Positions 55,126 through 64,000 of a DNA stretch of 64,000 nucleotides are shown here, piece after piece. The notes beneath the pieces are model-generated. The model was not told the origin of the DNA. It saw only the letters and a program-made list of their open reading frames with translations, and made no database searches. This stretch comes from Gammaproteobacteria bacterium 53_120_T64 (lineage in GTDB: Bacteria; Pseudomonadota; Gammaproteobacteria; Pseudomonadales; Porticoccaceae): positions 1 through 64,000 of the forward strand of contig MAAT01000005.1 of NCBI GenBank assembly GCA_002162815.1, in the 5' to 3' direction. Position 1 is the first letter of the stretch. Each line of letters begins with the position of its first letter. Made by a program: the position numbers and the translations under genes.

Positions 55126-55165
55126 TGTGAAACCGGAGTGCCACAGGCGCTAGCTTGAGCTCGTG

Positions 55166-56425
55166 TTATTTGCGCTTCATTGCCGCAAAAAAGGCATCGT
55201 TGCTTTCAAAGTTCTTCAGTCGATCAATAATGAACTCGGTGGCCGCGGTGTCTTCCATATCGTTAAGAAGTTTACGCAGTATCCAGACTCGCTGTAGATC
55301 GGCTTCGTTCATTAACAGATCTTCACGGCGTGTGCCGGAGCGACGAATATTAATGGCGGGATAGACGCGTCGCTCGGCGATTTTACGATCGAGGTGTAAT
55401 TCCATATTGCCGGTACCCTTGAACTCCTCGAAAATTACTTCGTCCATTTTCGAGCCGGTATCGACCAGGGCGGTGGCAATAATGGTTAAGCTGCCACCGT
55501 GCTCGATATTGCGCGCGGCACCAAAGAAGCGCTTGGGCTTTTCCAGCGCGTGGGCATCGACACCACCGGTTAATACTTTACCGGAGGATGGCACCACGGT
55601 GTTGTAGGCGCGGGCTAGGCGGGTAATGGAATCGAGTAGGATGACGACATCCTTCTTGTGCTCGACCAGGCGCTTGGCTTTTTCGATCACCATTTCAGCG
55701 ACTTGAACATGGCGCGCGGGTGGCTCATCAAAGGTGGAAGCGACTACTTCACCGCGCACGGTGCGCTGCATTTCGGTGACTTCTTCGGGGCGTTCATCGA
55801 TTAATAGTACGATGATGATGCTATCGGGGTTGTTGCGCACAATGGATTGCGCCATGTGCTGCATCATAATGGTTTTACCGGCTTTCGGTGGCGCCACGAT
55901 TAAGCCCCGCTGGCCCTTGCCGATGGGGGCAACCAGGTCGATGATGCGACCGGTTAAATCTTCGGAGCTGCCGTTACCGGCTTCGAGTACCATGCGTTGG
56001 TCAGGGAACAGCGGTGTCAGGTTTTCAAAAAGGATTTTGTTGCGGGCGTTTTCCGGGCGGTCATAGTTGATTTGGTCAACTTTGAGCAGGGCAAAGTAGC
56101 GCTCACCCTCTTTCGGCGGTCTGATCTTGCCTGAAATACTGTCGCCGGTGCGCAGGTTAAAGCGCCGAATTTGACTGGGAGACACATAAATATCATCCGG
56201 CCCGGCTAAATAAGAGCCGTCTGAAGAGCGTAAAAAACCAAAGCCGTCGGGCAGGATTTCGAGCACACCATCGCTGTAAATATCTTCGCCGCTTTTGGCG
56301 TGGCGCTTGAGGATGGTAAAAATAATATCCTGCTTGCGCAAGCGGCCGAGGTTCTCGAGGCCGTTGTCTTCGCCGATTTTGATCAGCTCATCGATAGGTT
56401 TGGTTTTAAGATCAGTCAGATTCAT
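55166..56425 (-). CDS. rho: transcription termination factor Rho
   Basis: Rho is the hexameric RNA translocase that ends many transcripts. The 419-residue protein has the RNA-binding cold-shock-like domain ([20 protein letters not shown]), Walker A with [11 protein letters not shown], the Walker [15 protein letters not shown], the Q-loop, and the R-loop near GALTG-like [20 protein letters not shown]. Length matches E. coli. It lies downstream of trxA on the same strand, the conserved pair. Confidence 0.97.
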   Translation of the reverse strand: MNLTDLKTKPIDELIKIGEDNGLENLGRLRKQDIIFTILKRHAKSGEDIYSDGVLEILPDGFGFLRSSDGSYLAGPDDIYVSPSQIRRFNLRTGDSISGKIRPPKEGERYFALLKVDQINYDRPENARNKILFENLTPLFPDQRMVLEAGNGSSEDLTGRIIDLVAPIGKGQRGLIVAPPKAGKTIMMQHMAQSIVRNNPDSIIIVLLIDERPEEVTEMQRTVRGEVVASTFDEPPARHVQVAEMVIEKAKRLVEHKKDVVILLDSITRLARAYNTVVPSSGKVLTGGVDAHALEKPKRFFGAARNIEHGGSLTIIATALVDTGSKMDEVIFEEFKGTGNMELHLDRKIAERRVYPAINIRRSGTRREDLLMNEADLQRVWILRKLLNDMEDTAATEFIIDRLKNFESNDAFFAAMKRK

Positions 56426-56633
56426 AAAGTTGTTCTGGGTTTATTAGATAGGGAGGTTAGTCACGTGGGACTATTGGATGGAGTGGGGAATCAAACGCGC
56501 CGACCGGCGAATACGTAGTTTGGAATTGTTATGTGTCTACCACCCGAAAAGGTCGCTTAGGAAATAATCTGGCTAAGAGGGGTGCTAGAAAGAGTCAACG
56601 CTGATGTGGCGATTATAGTACTTGCTTGCTAAA

Positions 56634-56671
56634 AGACAAGTGCTTTCTCATCGCCTAGAAAGCACTTGTCT
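56634..56671 (-). terminator. perfect 15-bp hairpin between trxA and rho
   Basis: AGACAAGTGCTTTCT (56634-56648) and AGAAAGCACTTGTCT (56657-56671) form a perfect 15-bp stem with an eight-base loop. On the minus strand it lies after trxA and is followed only by TTTAG, so it may be a leaky terminator or an RNA-stability element. The rest of the rho leader (56426-56633) holds no gene. Confidence 0.6.
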
Positions 56672-56713
56672 GGCCAATAACAGGCGGATTCAGGGACTGA
56701 TTAGCCGGGTCTG

Positions 56714-57040
56714 TTACAGGCTGGCGTCAATAAATTCTTTCAGCTGTGCCTTTGACAGGGCGCCAATTTTGGTCTCGTGCAGGGCGCCGTCTTTAAACAT
56801 CATCAGCGTGGGGATGCTGCGTACATTGTACTTTGCCGCGACGTCGCGATTGGCATCGACGTCGACCTTGCAAATTTTTATCTGACTGCCGTACTCGTCG
56901 GCGAGCTCATCGAGAAGAGGGGCAATCATCTTACAGGGGCCACACCAGCTGGCCCAAAAGTCGACGAGTACCGGAGTGCCGGCGGCGATAACGTCTGTTT
57001 CAAAGGCGTCATCGGTAGTGTGAACGATTTTGTCGCCCAT
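56714..57040 (-). CDS. trxA: thioredoxin 1
   Basis: A 108-residue thioredoxin with the active site WCGPC (about residues 32-36) inside [18 protein letters not shown], the cis-Pro in [12 protein letters not shown], and the usual [11 protein letters not shown] at the C-terminus. It is the general cytosolic protein disulfide reductant. It lies upstream of rho. Confidence 0.96.
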   Translation of the reverse strand: MGDKIVHTTDDAFETDVIAAGTPVLVDFWASWCGPCKMIAPLLDELADEYGSQIKICKVDVDANRDVAAKYNVRSIPTLMMFKDGALHETKIGALSKAQLKEFIDASL

Positions 57041-57150
57041 AAATAATTCCCTAATTGGTTGTGTGAGACGGCAGCGTATAGCCGAGTTTTGGCATCATAG
57101 CATCGGGACCTGCTGGCGAACAAACCCCAAGTGAGGGGGGCTTGGCGGAT

Positions 57151-58314
57151 TTAAAATTCGGCGAGGATACTGTCGAGAAAACGTCGGCCCAGGGCCGTGC
57201 AGCGAAGCCTGCCCGAGGCGAGTGGCTCGACGAGGCCTTTGGTTTCGAGTACTTGCCAGTGGCTTTCGAGAGTATTTAACGCGATGCCGGTGCGCTGGTT
57301 AAATAACGCGCTGGGCACGCCCTGTTGTAATCGCAGCGCGTTCATTAAAAATTCTTGGGGGAGTTCGGCGCTTTCAAGCGGGGCGTGTTTGGCGAGATAG
57401 CTTTGGCCCTTTATTCGGCGCGATAGATAGTCCCCGGGTTGACGGGTTTTTTGGGTGCGGATGATTTTTTGCTCGCTAACCGCGGTGATTTTACCGTGGG
57501 CACCGGCGCCGATGCCCAGGTAGTCGCCAAATTGCCAGTAGTTACTGTTGTGTTGCGACTGGCGCTGGGGGCGGGCGTAGGCACTGATTTCGTAAGCCTC
57601 AAAGCCTGCGCTTTTGAGTAACTGATGCCCTTGGGCCTGGATCCGCTCCAGCGTGGTTTCTACGGGCAGCAGGGGGGGCTGGCTGTGGAACGCGGTATTC
57701 GGCTCAATGGTTAGCTGGTACCACGATAGGTGCTCGGGCTGCTGGTCGATGGCTTGTTGCAGGTCGGCGATGGCCTGCTCGGGCGTTTGTTGGGGCAGGC
57801 CGTGCATAAGGTCGAGGTTGATATTGTCGAAGCCCGCTTGGCGGGCGATGCCAATGGCCGCCAATGCCTCGCTGCCATTGTGAATGCGCCCCAGCCGTTC
57901 GAGGTGAGCATGGTGAAAACTTTGGATGCCGATGGAGAGGCGATTGACGCCGGCTGCGCGGAAGCCCCTGAATTTTTGCTGCTCAGCGGTGCCGGGGTTG
58001 GCCTCCAGTGTGATCTCTATATCCGCAGCAAAGCCGATGCGCTGTTCGGCCCCGTCGAGTATGCGCGCAATGGCCGCTGCGGAAAAAAGACTCGGTGTAC
58101 CGCCGCCAAAAAAAATCGAGACTAATGGCCGGCCCTGTAGCTGTGCCTCGCTGGCTTCTGCGGTGAGATCCTCTAGCAGCGCTTCGACATAATCGTTTTC
58201 GGGTAGGGCTTCGCCGTCGTTGGTGTGGGAGTTAAAGTCGCAATAGGGGCACTTTCTGACACACCAGGGGATATGCACATAGAGTGAGAGGGGGGGGAGA
58301 TGAAGGGAGTTCAT
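57151..58314 (-). CDS. hemW: heme chaperone HemW (radical SAM)
   Basis: HemW is a radical-SAM-fold heme chaperone, often misnamed coproporphyrinogen oxidase. The 387-residue protein has the Fe4S4 motif CVRKCPYCDF (CX3CX2C) near residue 18, FFGGGTPSLFS, and the later family segments GVNRLSIGIQSF, NINLDLMHGLPQQ and GIGAGAHGKI. HemW is separated from true HemN by its shorter N-terminus. It lies 24 bases after rdgB. Confidence 0.94.
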   Translation of the reverse strand: MNSLHLPPLSLYVHIPWCVRKCPYCDFNSHTNDGEALPENDYVEALLEDLTAEASEAQLQGRPLVSIFFGGGTPSLFSAAAIARILDGAEQRIGFAADIEITLEANPGTAEQQKFRGFRAAGVNRLSIGIQSFHHAHLERLGRIHNGSEALAAIGIARQAGFDNINLDLMHGLPQQTPEQAIADLQQAIDQQPEHLSWYQLTIEPNTAFHSQPPLLPVETTLERIQAQGHQLLKSAGFEAYEISAYARPQRQSQHNSNYWQFGDYLGIGAGAHGKITAVSEQKIIRTQKTRQPGDYLSRRIKGQSYLAKHAPLESAELPQEFLMNALRLQQGVPSALFNQRTGIALNTLESHWQVLETKGLVEPLASGRLRCTALGRRFLDSILAEF

Positions 58315-58338
58315 TGCTTTGCCGACAGGGTTTGCACC

Positions 58339-58932
58339 TTAATGACTCAGCTGGGCGAGTAAACACTGCAGGGCTTTGGCGCGGTGGCTGCGGGTGTTTT
58401 TTTCGGCCTTGCTCAATTCGGCAGAGGCGAGGCCGCTGGTGGGCTCGAGGAAGAGCGGGTCGTAGCCAAAGCCATTGCTGCCCCGTGGCGCGGTCAGAAT
58501 GCGGCCCTCCCAGGTGCCCTGACAAATCAGCGGCGTGGGGTCCAGCGGGTGGCGTAGGTAAACCAGTACACACTGAAAGCGGGCGCGGCGCTGCTCGCTG
58601 GGAACACCGTGGAGCAGTTCGAGGAGTTTTTGGTTATTTTTGCTGTCGTCTGCATTGGCACCGGCAAAGCGGGCCGAGTAAATGCCGGGCGCGCCATCGA
58701 GAAAGTCGACCTCCAGCCCGGAGTCATCGGCTATCGCCGGCAGTTTGGCAATACTTGAGGCGTGGCGAGCCTTGATAATGGCATTTTCGACGAAGCTGAG
58801 GCCGCTTTCTTCCACCTCGGGCACATTAAATTCTGCCTGGGGTAGGATATTCAGGTCTCGGCCGGCGAGGAGTTGTTGGAATTCCTGGAGCTTGCCAGCA
58901 TTGTTGCTGGCCAGTACGACTTTAGAGGACAT
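58339..58932 (-). CDS. rdgB: XTP/dITP diphosphatase (RdgB/HAM1)
   Basis: The enzyme removes non-canonical purine nucleotides such as ITP and XTP. The 197-residue protein shows VVLASNNAGKLQEFQQLL, ENAIIKARHAS, AIADDSGLEVDFLDGAPGIY (with SARF following), and GSNGFGYDPLF. ATG 58932 is chosen; the longer frame to 58992 lacks family similarity. Neighbours DUF4426, metW and hemW match Pseudomonas order. Confidence 0.95.
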   Translation of the reverse strand: MSSKVVLASNNAGKLQEFQQLLAGRDLNILPQAEFNVPEVEESGLSFVENAIIKARHASSIAKLPAIADDSGLEVDFLDGAPGIYSARFAGANADDSKNNQKLLELLHGVPSEQRRARFQCVLVYLRHPLDPTPLICQGTWEGRILTAPRGSNGFGYDPLFLEPTSGLASAELSKAEKNTRSHRAKALQCLLAQLSH

Positions 58933-59037
58933 GCTGACTCGACCTGGGTTAAATGTGTTTGCTGGGGTGGCTATTTTAGCAGTACCCAGCAAACAGGGTC
59001 GGGAAATAAAGGCCGAATCGCTGTTGTTGAGGGCGCT

Positions 59038-59484
59038 TTATTCGTCGTGATAAAAGCGTCGTTGAAAGCTAATGTTGTGTGCCGGTTTGTCGGGGTCGGG
59101 TTTGATACTGATTTTAAAGGTCATGGAATCTTCATTTTCAAAGCGAAAGGGGGCGAGGTAGTAAACGACCTTGCCCTCGCGCACCTCAAAGAAATCCAGC
59201 ACCTGTTGCTGGGCGATAATATTGGCTACGTGACCCTTCACCAAGGCTGTTGAGCCACCTTGGGCGCCGTCTTTTACCACGGCGATGTTGACCAGCCCCC
59301 AGTCCTTACCGCGGGTGATGTTGTAGCTTGCGGCGACTTCAGGCGTGACAAATCGGCTGTTAAAGGCACTGTAAAAAACCTTGTGCTCGCCAAAGGCTTT
59401 AAAGGCCGGGTCGGCGGCGAGGGAGTGCAGGCTAGCACTGAGGCCGAGTAAGAATAATGCTGGGATTAGTAAGGTTTTTCTCAT
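59038..59484 (-). CDS. DUF4426 periplasmic protein
   Basis: A 148-residue protein with a signal peptide (about residues 1-23, cleaved after SLA) and a beta-rich mature domain, of the DUF4426 family. Segments KVFYSAFNSRFVTPEVAASY and YLAPFRFENEDSMTF are family-like. Function is not known. The gene sits between metW and rdgB, exactly as in Pseudomonas. Confidence 0.8.
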   Translation of the reverse strand: MRKTLLIPALFLLGLSASLHSLAADPAFKAFGEHKVFYSAFNSRFVTPEVAASYNITRGKDWGLVNIAVVKDGAQGGSTALVKGHVANIIAQQQVLDFFEVREGKVVYYLAPFRFENEDSMTFKISIKPDPDKPAHNISFQRRFYHDE

Positions 59485-59538
59485 TCTGCTTCTCCAAGTA
59501 CTGTTCCGTCTATGTAGCCCGACTATAGCCTTGGCGGG

Positions 59539-60132
59539 CTATTTGGCCAAATGATATATGGCCGTTTCACCAAATAAATTGGGCAGTAGCCCTTTCAGCT
59601 GCTTGTCGGGAAAACGTTGCGTGACGACCTCGCGATGCAGAATGCGAATGGCCTTTTCGGCACAGAGGGAATCAAAGTCGTGCACCGTGCAGAAGTGGAT
59701 ATTGGGTGTGTCGTACCACTGGTGGCTGAGCTGCTTGGTAACCGGCATGCGGCCGCGTAGCATCAGGTAGCTGCGAGTGCGGATATTGCCAAAGTTGGGG
59801 AAGGTGACAATACATTCCTTGCCGACGCGCAGCATTTCGTCGATGACTTGGTCGGGGCGACGCATGACCTGCAGGGAGTAGGTCATGATGACGGTATCAA
59901 AGCTGTCATTTTGGAAGTTATCGAGGCCTTGGTTGAGGTCTGTTTCGATCACATTGACGCCACGGCTAATACAGGTGGTGATTTGCTCGGGGTCAATTTC
60001 CAGGCCGTAGCCGGTGACTTGGCGGTTGTCAGCCAGGCTGCACATCAGTGTGCCGTCACCGCAGCCGAGGTCGAGAACTCTGCCGCCCATGGGAATCCAC
60101 TGCTGGAGGATGTCGAGGTCGATGCGCAACAT
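59539..60132 (-). CDS. metW: methionine biosynthesis protein MetW
   Basis: MetW is a methyltransferase-fold protein required with MetX for homoserine acylation in many proteobacteria. The 197-residue protein has the SAM motif VLDLGCGDGTLMCSLAD, YGLEIDPEQI and the segment HQWYDTPNIHFCTV. Its ATG overlaps the metX stop by one base, so the two are coupled. Confidence 0.94.
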   Translation of the reverse strand: MLRIDLDILQQWIPMGGRVLDLGCGDGTLMCSLADNRQVTGYGLEIDPEQITTCISRGVNVIETDLNQGLDNFQNDSFDTVIMTYSLQVMRRPDQVIDEMLRVGKECIVTFPNFGNIRTRSYLMLRGRMPVTKQLSHQWYDTPNIHFCTVHDFDSLCAEKAIRILHREVVTQRFPDKQLKGLLPNLFGETAIYHLAK

Positions 60133-61319
60133 CAGCGTGTCCCCTCTTTTTCTTCTGCGGTCTGCAATGTGCCAGCGTCTCTGGCGATGCGGCTCATATA
60201 GGCGCGAAATACGCTTTCGTAGCGCGCATTGGGCAGGAGGAAGGCGTCATGGCCCATATCGGACTGGATCTCGGCGTAGGCGACATCTTTGTCGGCGGCA
60301 ACCAGGGCTTTGACAATTTCCCGTGAGCGCGCGGGTGCAAAGCGCCAGTCGCTGGAAAAGGACACCACCAAAAACTTGCACAGGGCATGACTGAAGGCTT
60401 CCGCTGGGTTGCCGCCATAGTCGCGGGCGAGGTCAAAATAGTCGAGTATCTTGGTCATCAGTAGGTAGGTGTTGGCATCAAAATTATGGGCAAAGCGATC
60501 GCCCTGATGGCGTAGATAGCTTTCGACCTGGAATTCGATGGGCGCGTCGAGACCGCGCTGGAAGGTGCCCGAGCGCAATTCACGACCGAAGCGCTCCTCC
60601 ATTAGGGCGTCGGATAAATAGGTGACGTGGCCGATCATGCGCGCTAGCGCCAGCCCGCTGCGGGGAATGGTGTCGTGCTCGAGGTAGTCGCCATCGTGGA
60701 ACTCGGCGTCGCTGCGGATAGCGCGCCGCGCCAGTTCATTGAAGGCGATGTTTTGGGCGGTTAGATCGGCGGCGGAGGCAATGACCACGCAGTGGCGCAG
60801 GCGCTCGGGGTATTCCAGGGCCCAGCGCATGGCGGTCATGCCACCGAGGCTGCCGCCAACGATGGCCGCCCATTGCTCGATACCGAGTCTATCGGCGAGT
60901 TTTGCCTGGCTGGTGACCCAATCGCGGACGCGCAGCGGCGGAAAGTCCTTGCCCCAGACCTGCTCCGTTTCAGGGTTGATCGAGCGCGGCCCGGTACTGC
61001 CGTGACAGCCGCCAATATTATTCAGCGAAACGATGAAGAAATGCCGGGTGTCGATGGGCTTGCCGGGGCCGATGTAGGCATCCCACCAGCCGGGCTTGGT
61101 ATCGGCGCTGGAGTGATAGCCGGCGGCGTGGTGGTGACCGCTAAGGGCGTGGCAAATTAGTACGCCATTGCTTTTATCGGCATTCAACTCGCCGTAGGTT
61201 TCGACCACCAGCTCGTAGCTTTGCAGGCTGCGACCACAGCTCAGCTCCAATGGCGCGTCAAAGGTAAAGTGCTGGGGGCTGACAAGGCCGACAGAGTCGG
61301 CGGGGAAAACCTCAGGCAT
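60132..61319 (-). CDS. metX: homoserine O-acyltransferase MetX
   Basis: MetX acylates homoserine, the first step toward methionine. The 395-residue alpha/beta-hydrolase has the nucleophile Ser in [10 protein letters not shown], the oxyanion region [13 protein letters not shown], and the C-terminal catalytic His in [11 protein letters not shown]. Proteobacterial MetX enzymes with a MetW partner generally use succinyl-CoA, so succinyltransferase activity is likely. Confidence 0.93.
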   Translation of the reverse strand: MPEVFPADSVGLVSPQHFTFDAPLELSCGRSLQSYELVVETYGELNADKSNGVLICHALSGHHHAAGYHSSADTKPGWWDAYIGPGKPIDTRHFFIVSLNNIGGCHGSTGPRSINPETEQVWGKDFPPLRVRDWVTSQAKLADRLGIEQWAAIVGGSLGGMTAMRWALEYPERLRHCVVIASAADLTAQNIAFNELARRAIRSDAEFHDGDYLEHDTIPRSGLALARMIGHVTYLSDALMEERFGRELRSGTFQRGLDAPIEFQVESYLRHQGDRFAHNFDANTYLLMTKILDYFDLARDYGGNPAEAFSHALCKFLVVSFSSDWRFAPARSREIVKALVAADKDVAYAEIQSDMGHDAFLLPNARYESVFRAYMSRIARDAGTLQTAEEKEGTR

Positions 61320-61411
61320 GGGTTACGTTTCGGGTATAAAAACCGGAGTCTAAAGAGGCCGAGAGGGCACTGCAAGGCATGTTGGCCACAGTGTGGGATA
61401 TTTATCGGTTT

Positions 61412-61705
61412 TTAGGGCTGGGTGATTTGCGCCGCCGGGGGGAATTTCTCTGGGCGGGTAATCGCTAGGGTTTTCTGACGGCTCGATTCACCGCGTACCA
61501 GGGTGACCCGGGTTTTGGCAACGCCGAACTCTTTGGCGATATATTTGCGGAGATACTTGTTGGCCTTACCGTCGATGGGTGGCGCCGTAATATGTACTTT
61601 TAGCCGCCCGCCATAGAGCCCCGCTAGGGCGTTGCGGCTGGCCTTGGGTTGCACGTGGCAGTGTAAAACCAAGGTCTCAGCTCCTTGCCAGAGGAAGTGC
61701 GGCAC
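61412..61705 (-). CDS. DUF167 protein (YggU)
   Basis: The 97-residue protein belongs to DUF167: it shows HCHVQPKASRNALAGLYGGR, then HITAPPIDGKANKYLRKYIA and VTLVRGESSRQKTLAI. The family has no established function. It lies 18 bases after yggT in the conserved run yggS-proC-yggT-yggU. Confidence 0.92.
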   Translation of the reverse strand: MPHFLWQGAETLVLHCHVQPKASRNALAGLYGGRLKVHITAPPIDGKANKYLRKYIAKEFGVAKTRVTLVRGESSRQKTLAITRPEKFPPAAQITQP

Positions 61706-61723
61706 CGAATGCTCTGGCGCTGC

Positions 61724-62311
61724 TTAGATGCCGAGTACTAGGCCGGGGGGGAGGTGAGTGGCCGCTGCAAAATGGCCAACCACAATTCTCAAGACGTTAA
61801 TCAATAAAAACATCACGATCGGTGACAGGTCAATGCCGCCCATATTGGGTAGGATTTTGCGGAAGGGTGCCATTACCGGCTCCATCAATTGCCAGATTAG
61901 GGCGATGGCCGGATGGTGGCTCTGGGGCAGTACCCAGCTGACAATAATGGCGGCAAAGAGCCCGTAGAAAAAGATATTCAAGAGCATTGAGGCGATGCCG
62001 ATTAAGGCCCATACCAAGCCTGTCAATAGTGGGATTAGGCCGCCGCCAGCGACCAGTAGGCTCAGTTCCATGGCTGCCAGCTGTATCATTAAAGCGGCGA
62101 GTAGACTGGCTAAGTCGATATTGTTGATCGGGGGGATGACCTTGCGAAGGGGCGCGAGGGGCAGCTGGGTGGCCTTGACGATAAACTGGGAGACCGGGTT
62201 GTAAAAATTGGCTTTACAGAGCTGTAGTAAAAAGCGCAGCAGTACGATTAGCAGGTAAAGGCTGGACAGCGCCTGAATTAAGTAAATACTAACTTCGGTC
62301 ATTGCATTCAT
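61724..62311 (-). CDS. YggT-family membrane protein
   Basis: A 195-residue membrane protein with two YggT repeats, each beginning with a helix and the motif NPVSQFIVKATQLPLAPLRK or the related HHPAIALIWQLMEPVMAPFR. About five or six helices are expected. The family is linked to membrane integrity and osmotic tolerance, but its mechanism is unknown. It lies between proC and yggU. Confidence 0.92.
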   Translation of the reverse strand: MNAMTEVSIYLIQALSSLYLLIVLLRFLLQLCKANFYNPVSQFIVKATQLPLAPLRKVIPPINNIDLASLLAALMIQLAAMELSLLVAGGGLIPLLTGLVWALIGIASMLLNIFFYGLFAAIIVSWVLPQSHHPAIALIWQLMEPVMAPFRKILPNMGGIDLSPIVMFLLINVLRIVVGHFAAATHLPPGLVLGI

Positions 62312-62354
62312 GGTTATTCCAAGGATTATTCTGGATGTTTACTGAGCGGCGCGA

Positions 62355-63176
62355 TTAGTCGGTGAGTTCGCGGGCCATTTCTCGAGCTCTCTCATAAGCG
62401 GCGTTAATGGCTTGCTGAAAATGTTCGGGCAATTGGTTGGCGAGCAAGCTATTGACGGCCTTTTCGGTGGTGCCCGCAGGGGAGGTGACGCGTTTGCGCA
62501 GCTCGCCTGCGTCAACATCACTGGCGATGGCCATACGCGCGGCACCGAGGGCCGTTTGCAGGGTGAGCTGGCGAGCCGTTTCTGGATCGAGGCCCAGGTT
62601 AATACCGGCTTCGGTCATGGCCTCGATCACTAGGAAGAAGTAGGCCGGGCCACTACCGGAGAGCGCGGTGACCTTATCGATATCGTCTTCACTGTCGAGC
62701 CAGTTGACGGTACCCACGGCGGCGAGAATATCGCCCGCCTGCTGACGTTGTGCGGGCTGCACGAGAGGGGTCGCAAACAGTCCGCTGGCACCACTTTGTA
62801 CCAGTGCAGGGGTGTTGGGCATACAGCGAATAATGGGTACCTCGGCGCCCAACCAGTCTTGCAGTGCGGCGGCGGTAATGCCGGCGGCGATGGAAATCAC
62901 CAGGGGTTTGTGGGCCAGTGCGGGGGCCAAATCGCTGGCCACGGCCTTCATGACCTGCGGCTTGATAGCGAGAATGATGATGTCGGCCCCGGCGGCGGCA
63001 GCGCTGTTTTTTGTTTGCGTGGCGATGCCAAAACTCGCCTCTAGGCGTTTGCCATTCTCCGGGACCGGGTCGCAGGCGACGATGGCACTAGCGGGGTAGC
63101 CTTTTTCTATCAGGCCGCCAATTAAACTGGTGGCCATATTGCCACCGCCAATAAAAACCAAGTTGGCTGTACTCAC
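62355..63176 (-). CDS. proC: pyrroline-5-carboxylate reductase
   Basis: ProC carries out the last step of proline synthesis. The 273-residue protein has the Rossmann start VFIGGGNMATSLIGGLI, LAIKPQVMKAV, IIRCMPNTPALVQSGASGLF and the substrate region ALSGSGPAYFFLVIEAMTEA. Length and position after yggS are usual. Confidence 0.95.
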   Translation of the reverse strand: MSTANLVFIGGGNMATSLIGGLIEKGYPASAIVACDPVPENGKRLEASFGIATQTKNSAAAAGADIIILAIKPQVMKAVASDLAPALAHKPLVISIAAGITAAALQDWLGAEVPIIRCMPNTPALVQSGASGLFATPLVQPAQRQQAGDILAAVGTVNWLDSEDDIDKVTALSGSGPAYFFLVIEAMTEAGINLGLDPETARQLTLQTALGAARMAIASDVDAGELRKRVTSPAGTTEKAVNSLLANQLPEHFQQAINAAYERAREMARELTD

Positions 63177-63196
63177 AAATATTTCCTGTCTTGAGG

Positions 63197-63901
63197 TTAA
63201 GGTCGAGGCGGTGTTCTGGCGCCGAAAATGGCTGTGCCGACGCGAACAATGGTTGCTCCCTCGGCAATGGCCGCAGGCATATCTCGCGACATGCCCATGG
63301 AAAGTGTATCTAAACTGGCGAGTGCGGCGGAACTCTTTTTTAAGCTGGCCAGTAATTCGGAGGCCTGGCGGTAGGGCTGGCGTTGTTCATCGAGTTCACC
63401 GCGTTGCTTGGGGATGATCATCAGGCCACGCAATTGTAGGCGCGGCAAGTCATTGATGGCCAGAGCTAGTTCGAGGCAGTGTTCGGCAGCGACGCCCGAT
63501 TTACTGGCTTCCCGGTCAATGTTGACCTGAATGCAAACATTGAGGGGAGGCAGGTGCTCGGGTCGCTGCGCGCTGAGGCGACGGGCAATTTTCAGGCGTT
63601 CGATGGCATGTGCCCAGCTGAAATGTTGGGCGATATCCTGGGTTTTGTTCGACTGTATGGGGCCGATAAAATGCCAGCAGGGCTTGATGTCACTGAGCGC
63701 CGACATTTTCTCTAGGGCTTCCTGTAAATAATTCTCACCAAAATCACTGAGGCCGGCCTGCCATGCGGTGCGCAGGGCGTGACTGCTTTGTCCCTTGCTG
63801 ACGGCTAAAAGCATGATCGCGTCGACACTTCTATGGAATTGCTGCGCGCTTTGTTGCAGTGACGTCGAGACCTGCTTTATGTTGTCGGAGATATTAGACA
63901 T
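63197..63901 (-). CDS. YggS-family pyridoxal-phosphate homeostasis protein
   Basis: The 234-residue alanine-racemase-fold protein binds PLP (Lys in LLAVSKGQSSHALR, near residue 36) and helps maintain vitamin B6 and amino acid balance. Other family segments are FGENYLQEALEK, WHFIGPIQSNKT and LSMGMSRDMPAAIAEGATIV, plus VRVGTAIFG. It is divergent from pilT, 61 bases apart. Confidence 0.94.
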   Translation of the reverse strand: MSNISDNIKQVSTSLQQSAQQFHRSVDAIMLLAVSKGQSSHALRTAWQAGLSDFGENYLQEALEKMSALSDIKPCWHFIGPIQSNKTQDIAQHFSWAHAIERLKIARRLSAQRPEHLPPLNVCIQVNIDREASKSGVAAEHCLELALAINDLPRLQLRGLMIIPKQRGELDEQRQPYRQASELLASLKKSSAALASLDTLSMGMSRDMPAAIAEGATIVRVGTAIFGARTPPRP

Positions 63902-63962
63902 AGGCTGGAAGCGAGCAGTGAACCGCGCTCAGTCGAGTTACCGGAAACCGTGGGATTGAGTA

Positions 63963-64000
63963 ATGGATATTACCGAACTACTGGCCTTTAGTGCCAAACA
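63963..64000 (+). CDS. pilT: type IV pilus retraction ATPase PilT (5' end only)
   Basis: Only 12 codons are inside the window: MDITELLAFSAK. This is the conserved N-terminus of PilT, and the divergence from yggS-proC is the usual pilT context in Pseudomonas. The rest lies beyond the right edge. Confidence 0.75.
   Translation, partial: MDITELLAFSAK

Overview
This 64 kb window is a core-chromosome segment of a marine-type gammaproteobacterium. The gene order in several blocks is the one I know from Pseudomonas: ridA-spoT-rpoZ-gmk-yicC-rph-crc-pyrE, then argB-algC-coaBC-radC; rsmD-ftsY-ftsE-ftsX-rpoH; and pilT-yggS-proC-yggT-yggU-metX-metW-rdgB-hemW. The aa3 oxidase cluster, a FabY-type ketoacyl synthase, a HexR regulator and a Baeyer-Villiger-type monooxygenase point to the Cellvibrionales/Spongiibacteraceae side of Pseudomonadales. 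That placement is inference; no rRNA gene is present. Coding density is high and base composition is moderately GC-rich, except for the AT-rich left 1.25 kb.

Layout. 1-1245: accessory edge with the 3' end of an IS110-family transposase, a small membrane-protein ORF, and an HNH nuclease gene interrupted by an in-frame TGA. 1349-6567: DUF442-type phosphatase-like protein, hexR, a repeat-like intergenic stretch, uvrD, a 141-bp palindromic element and an orphan TRAP-type binding lipoprotein. 6648-11419: small orphan gene, VOC protein, AraC/GlxA-type regulator, fabY, gamma-carbonic anhydrase and a YheV-like zinc ribbon. 12444-21302: the cytochrome c oxidase locus (coxB, coxA, ctaG, coxC, SURF1, two SCO-like proteins, ctaA, ctaB). 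21484-23683: LLM oxidoreductase, DUF1330, VOC and DUF1643 proteins. 23726-37207: stringent response, nucleotide, RNA and cofactor genes. 37402-45222: ribosomal proteins L28/L33, mutM, coaD, rsmD, ftsYEX, rpoH and trmB. 45316-50195: an FKBP lipoprotein and a tightly overlapping gshA-acpH-dsbB-lrgA-lrgB operon. 50624-55036: a monooxygenase behind a palindromic operator, followed by an HMG-CoA-synthase-like/DUF35 fusion and a thiolase. 55166-64000: rho, trxA, hemW, rdgB, metX/metW, proC, yggS and the start of pilT.

How the genes work together. The oxidase block holds the three catalytic subunits together with copper delivery (CtaG, SCO, a second CX3C protein), heme A synthesis (CtaB, CtaA) and SURF1. 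The spoT block joins ppGpp metabolism with guanylate kinase and the RNA polymerase omega subunit. crc and hexR are both regulators of carbon catabolism. The 50-55 kb block looks like an inducible oxygenase plus acyl-CoA pathway.

Most unusual points: the nonsense-interrupted HNH gene and the tiny membrane ORF beside it; the large palindromic element directly after uvrD; a Crc-like ExoIII homologue with altered catalytic motifs; the absence of dut from its usual place between algC and coaBC; the HMGS-like/DUF35 fusion that lacks the expected cysteine and sits next to an intact thiolase; an 18-codon leader ORF before coxB; and an orphan 71-codon gene at 6648. I found no CRISPR array, tRNA, rRNA or prophage. 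No motif search, alignment or folding program was run; all family calls are by recognition.
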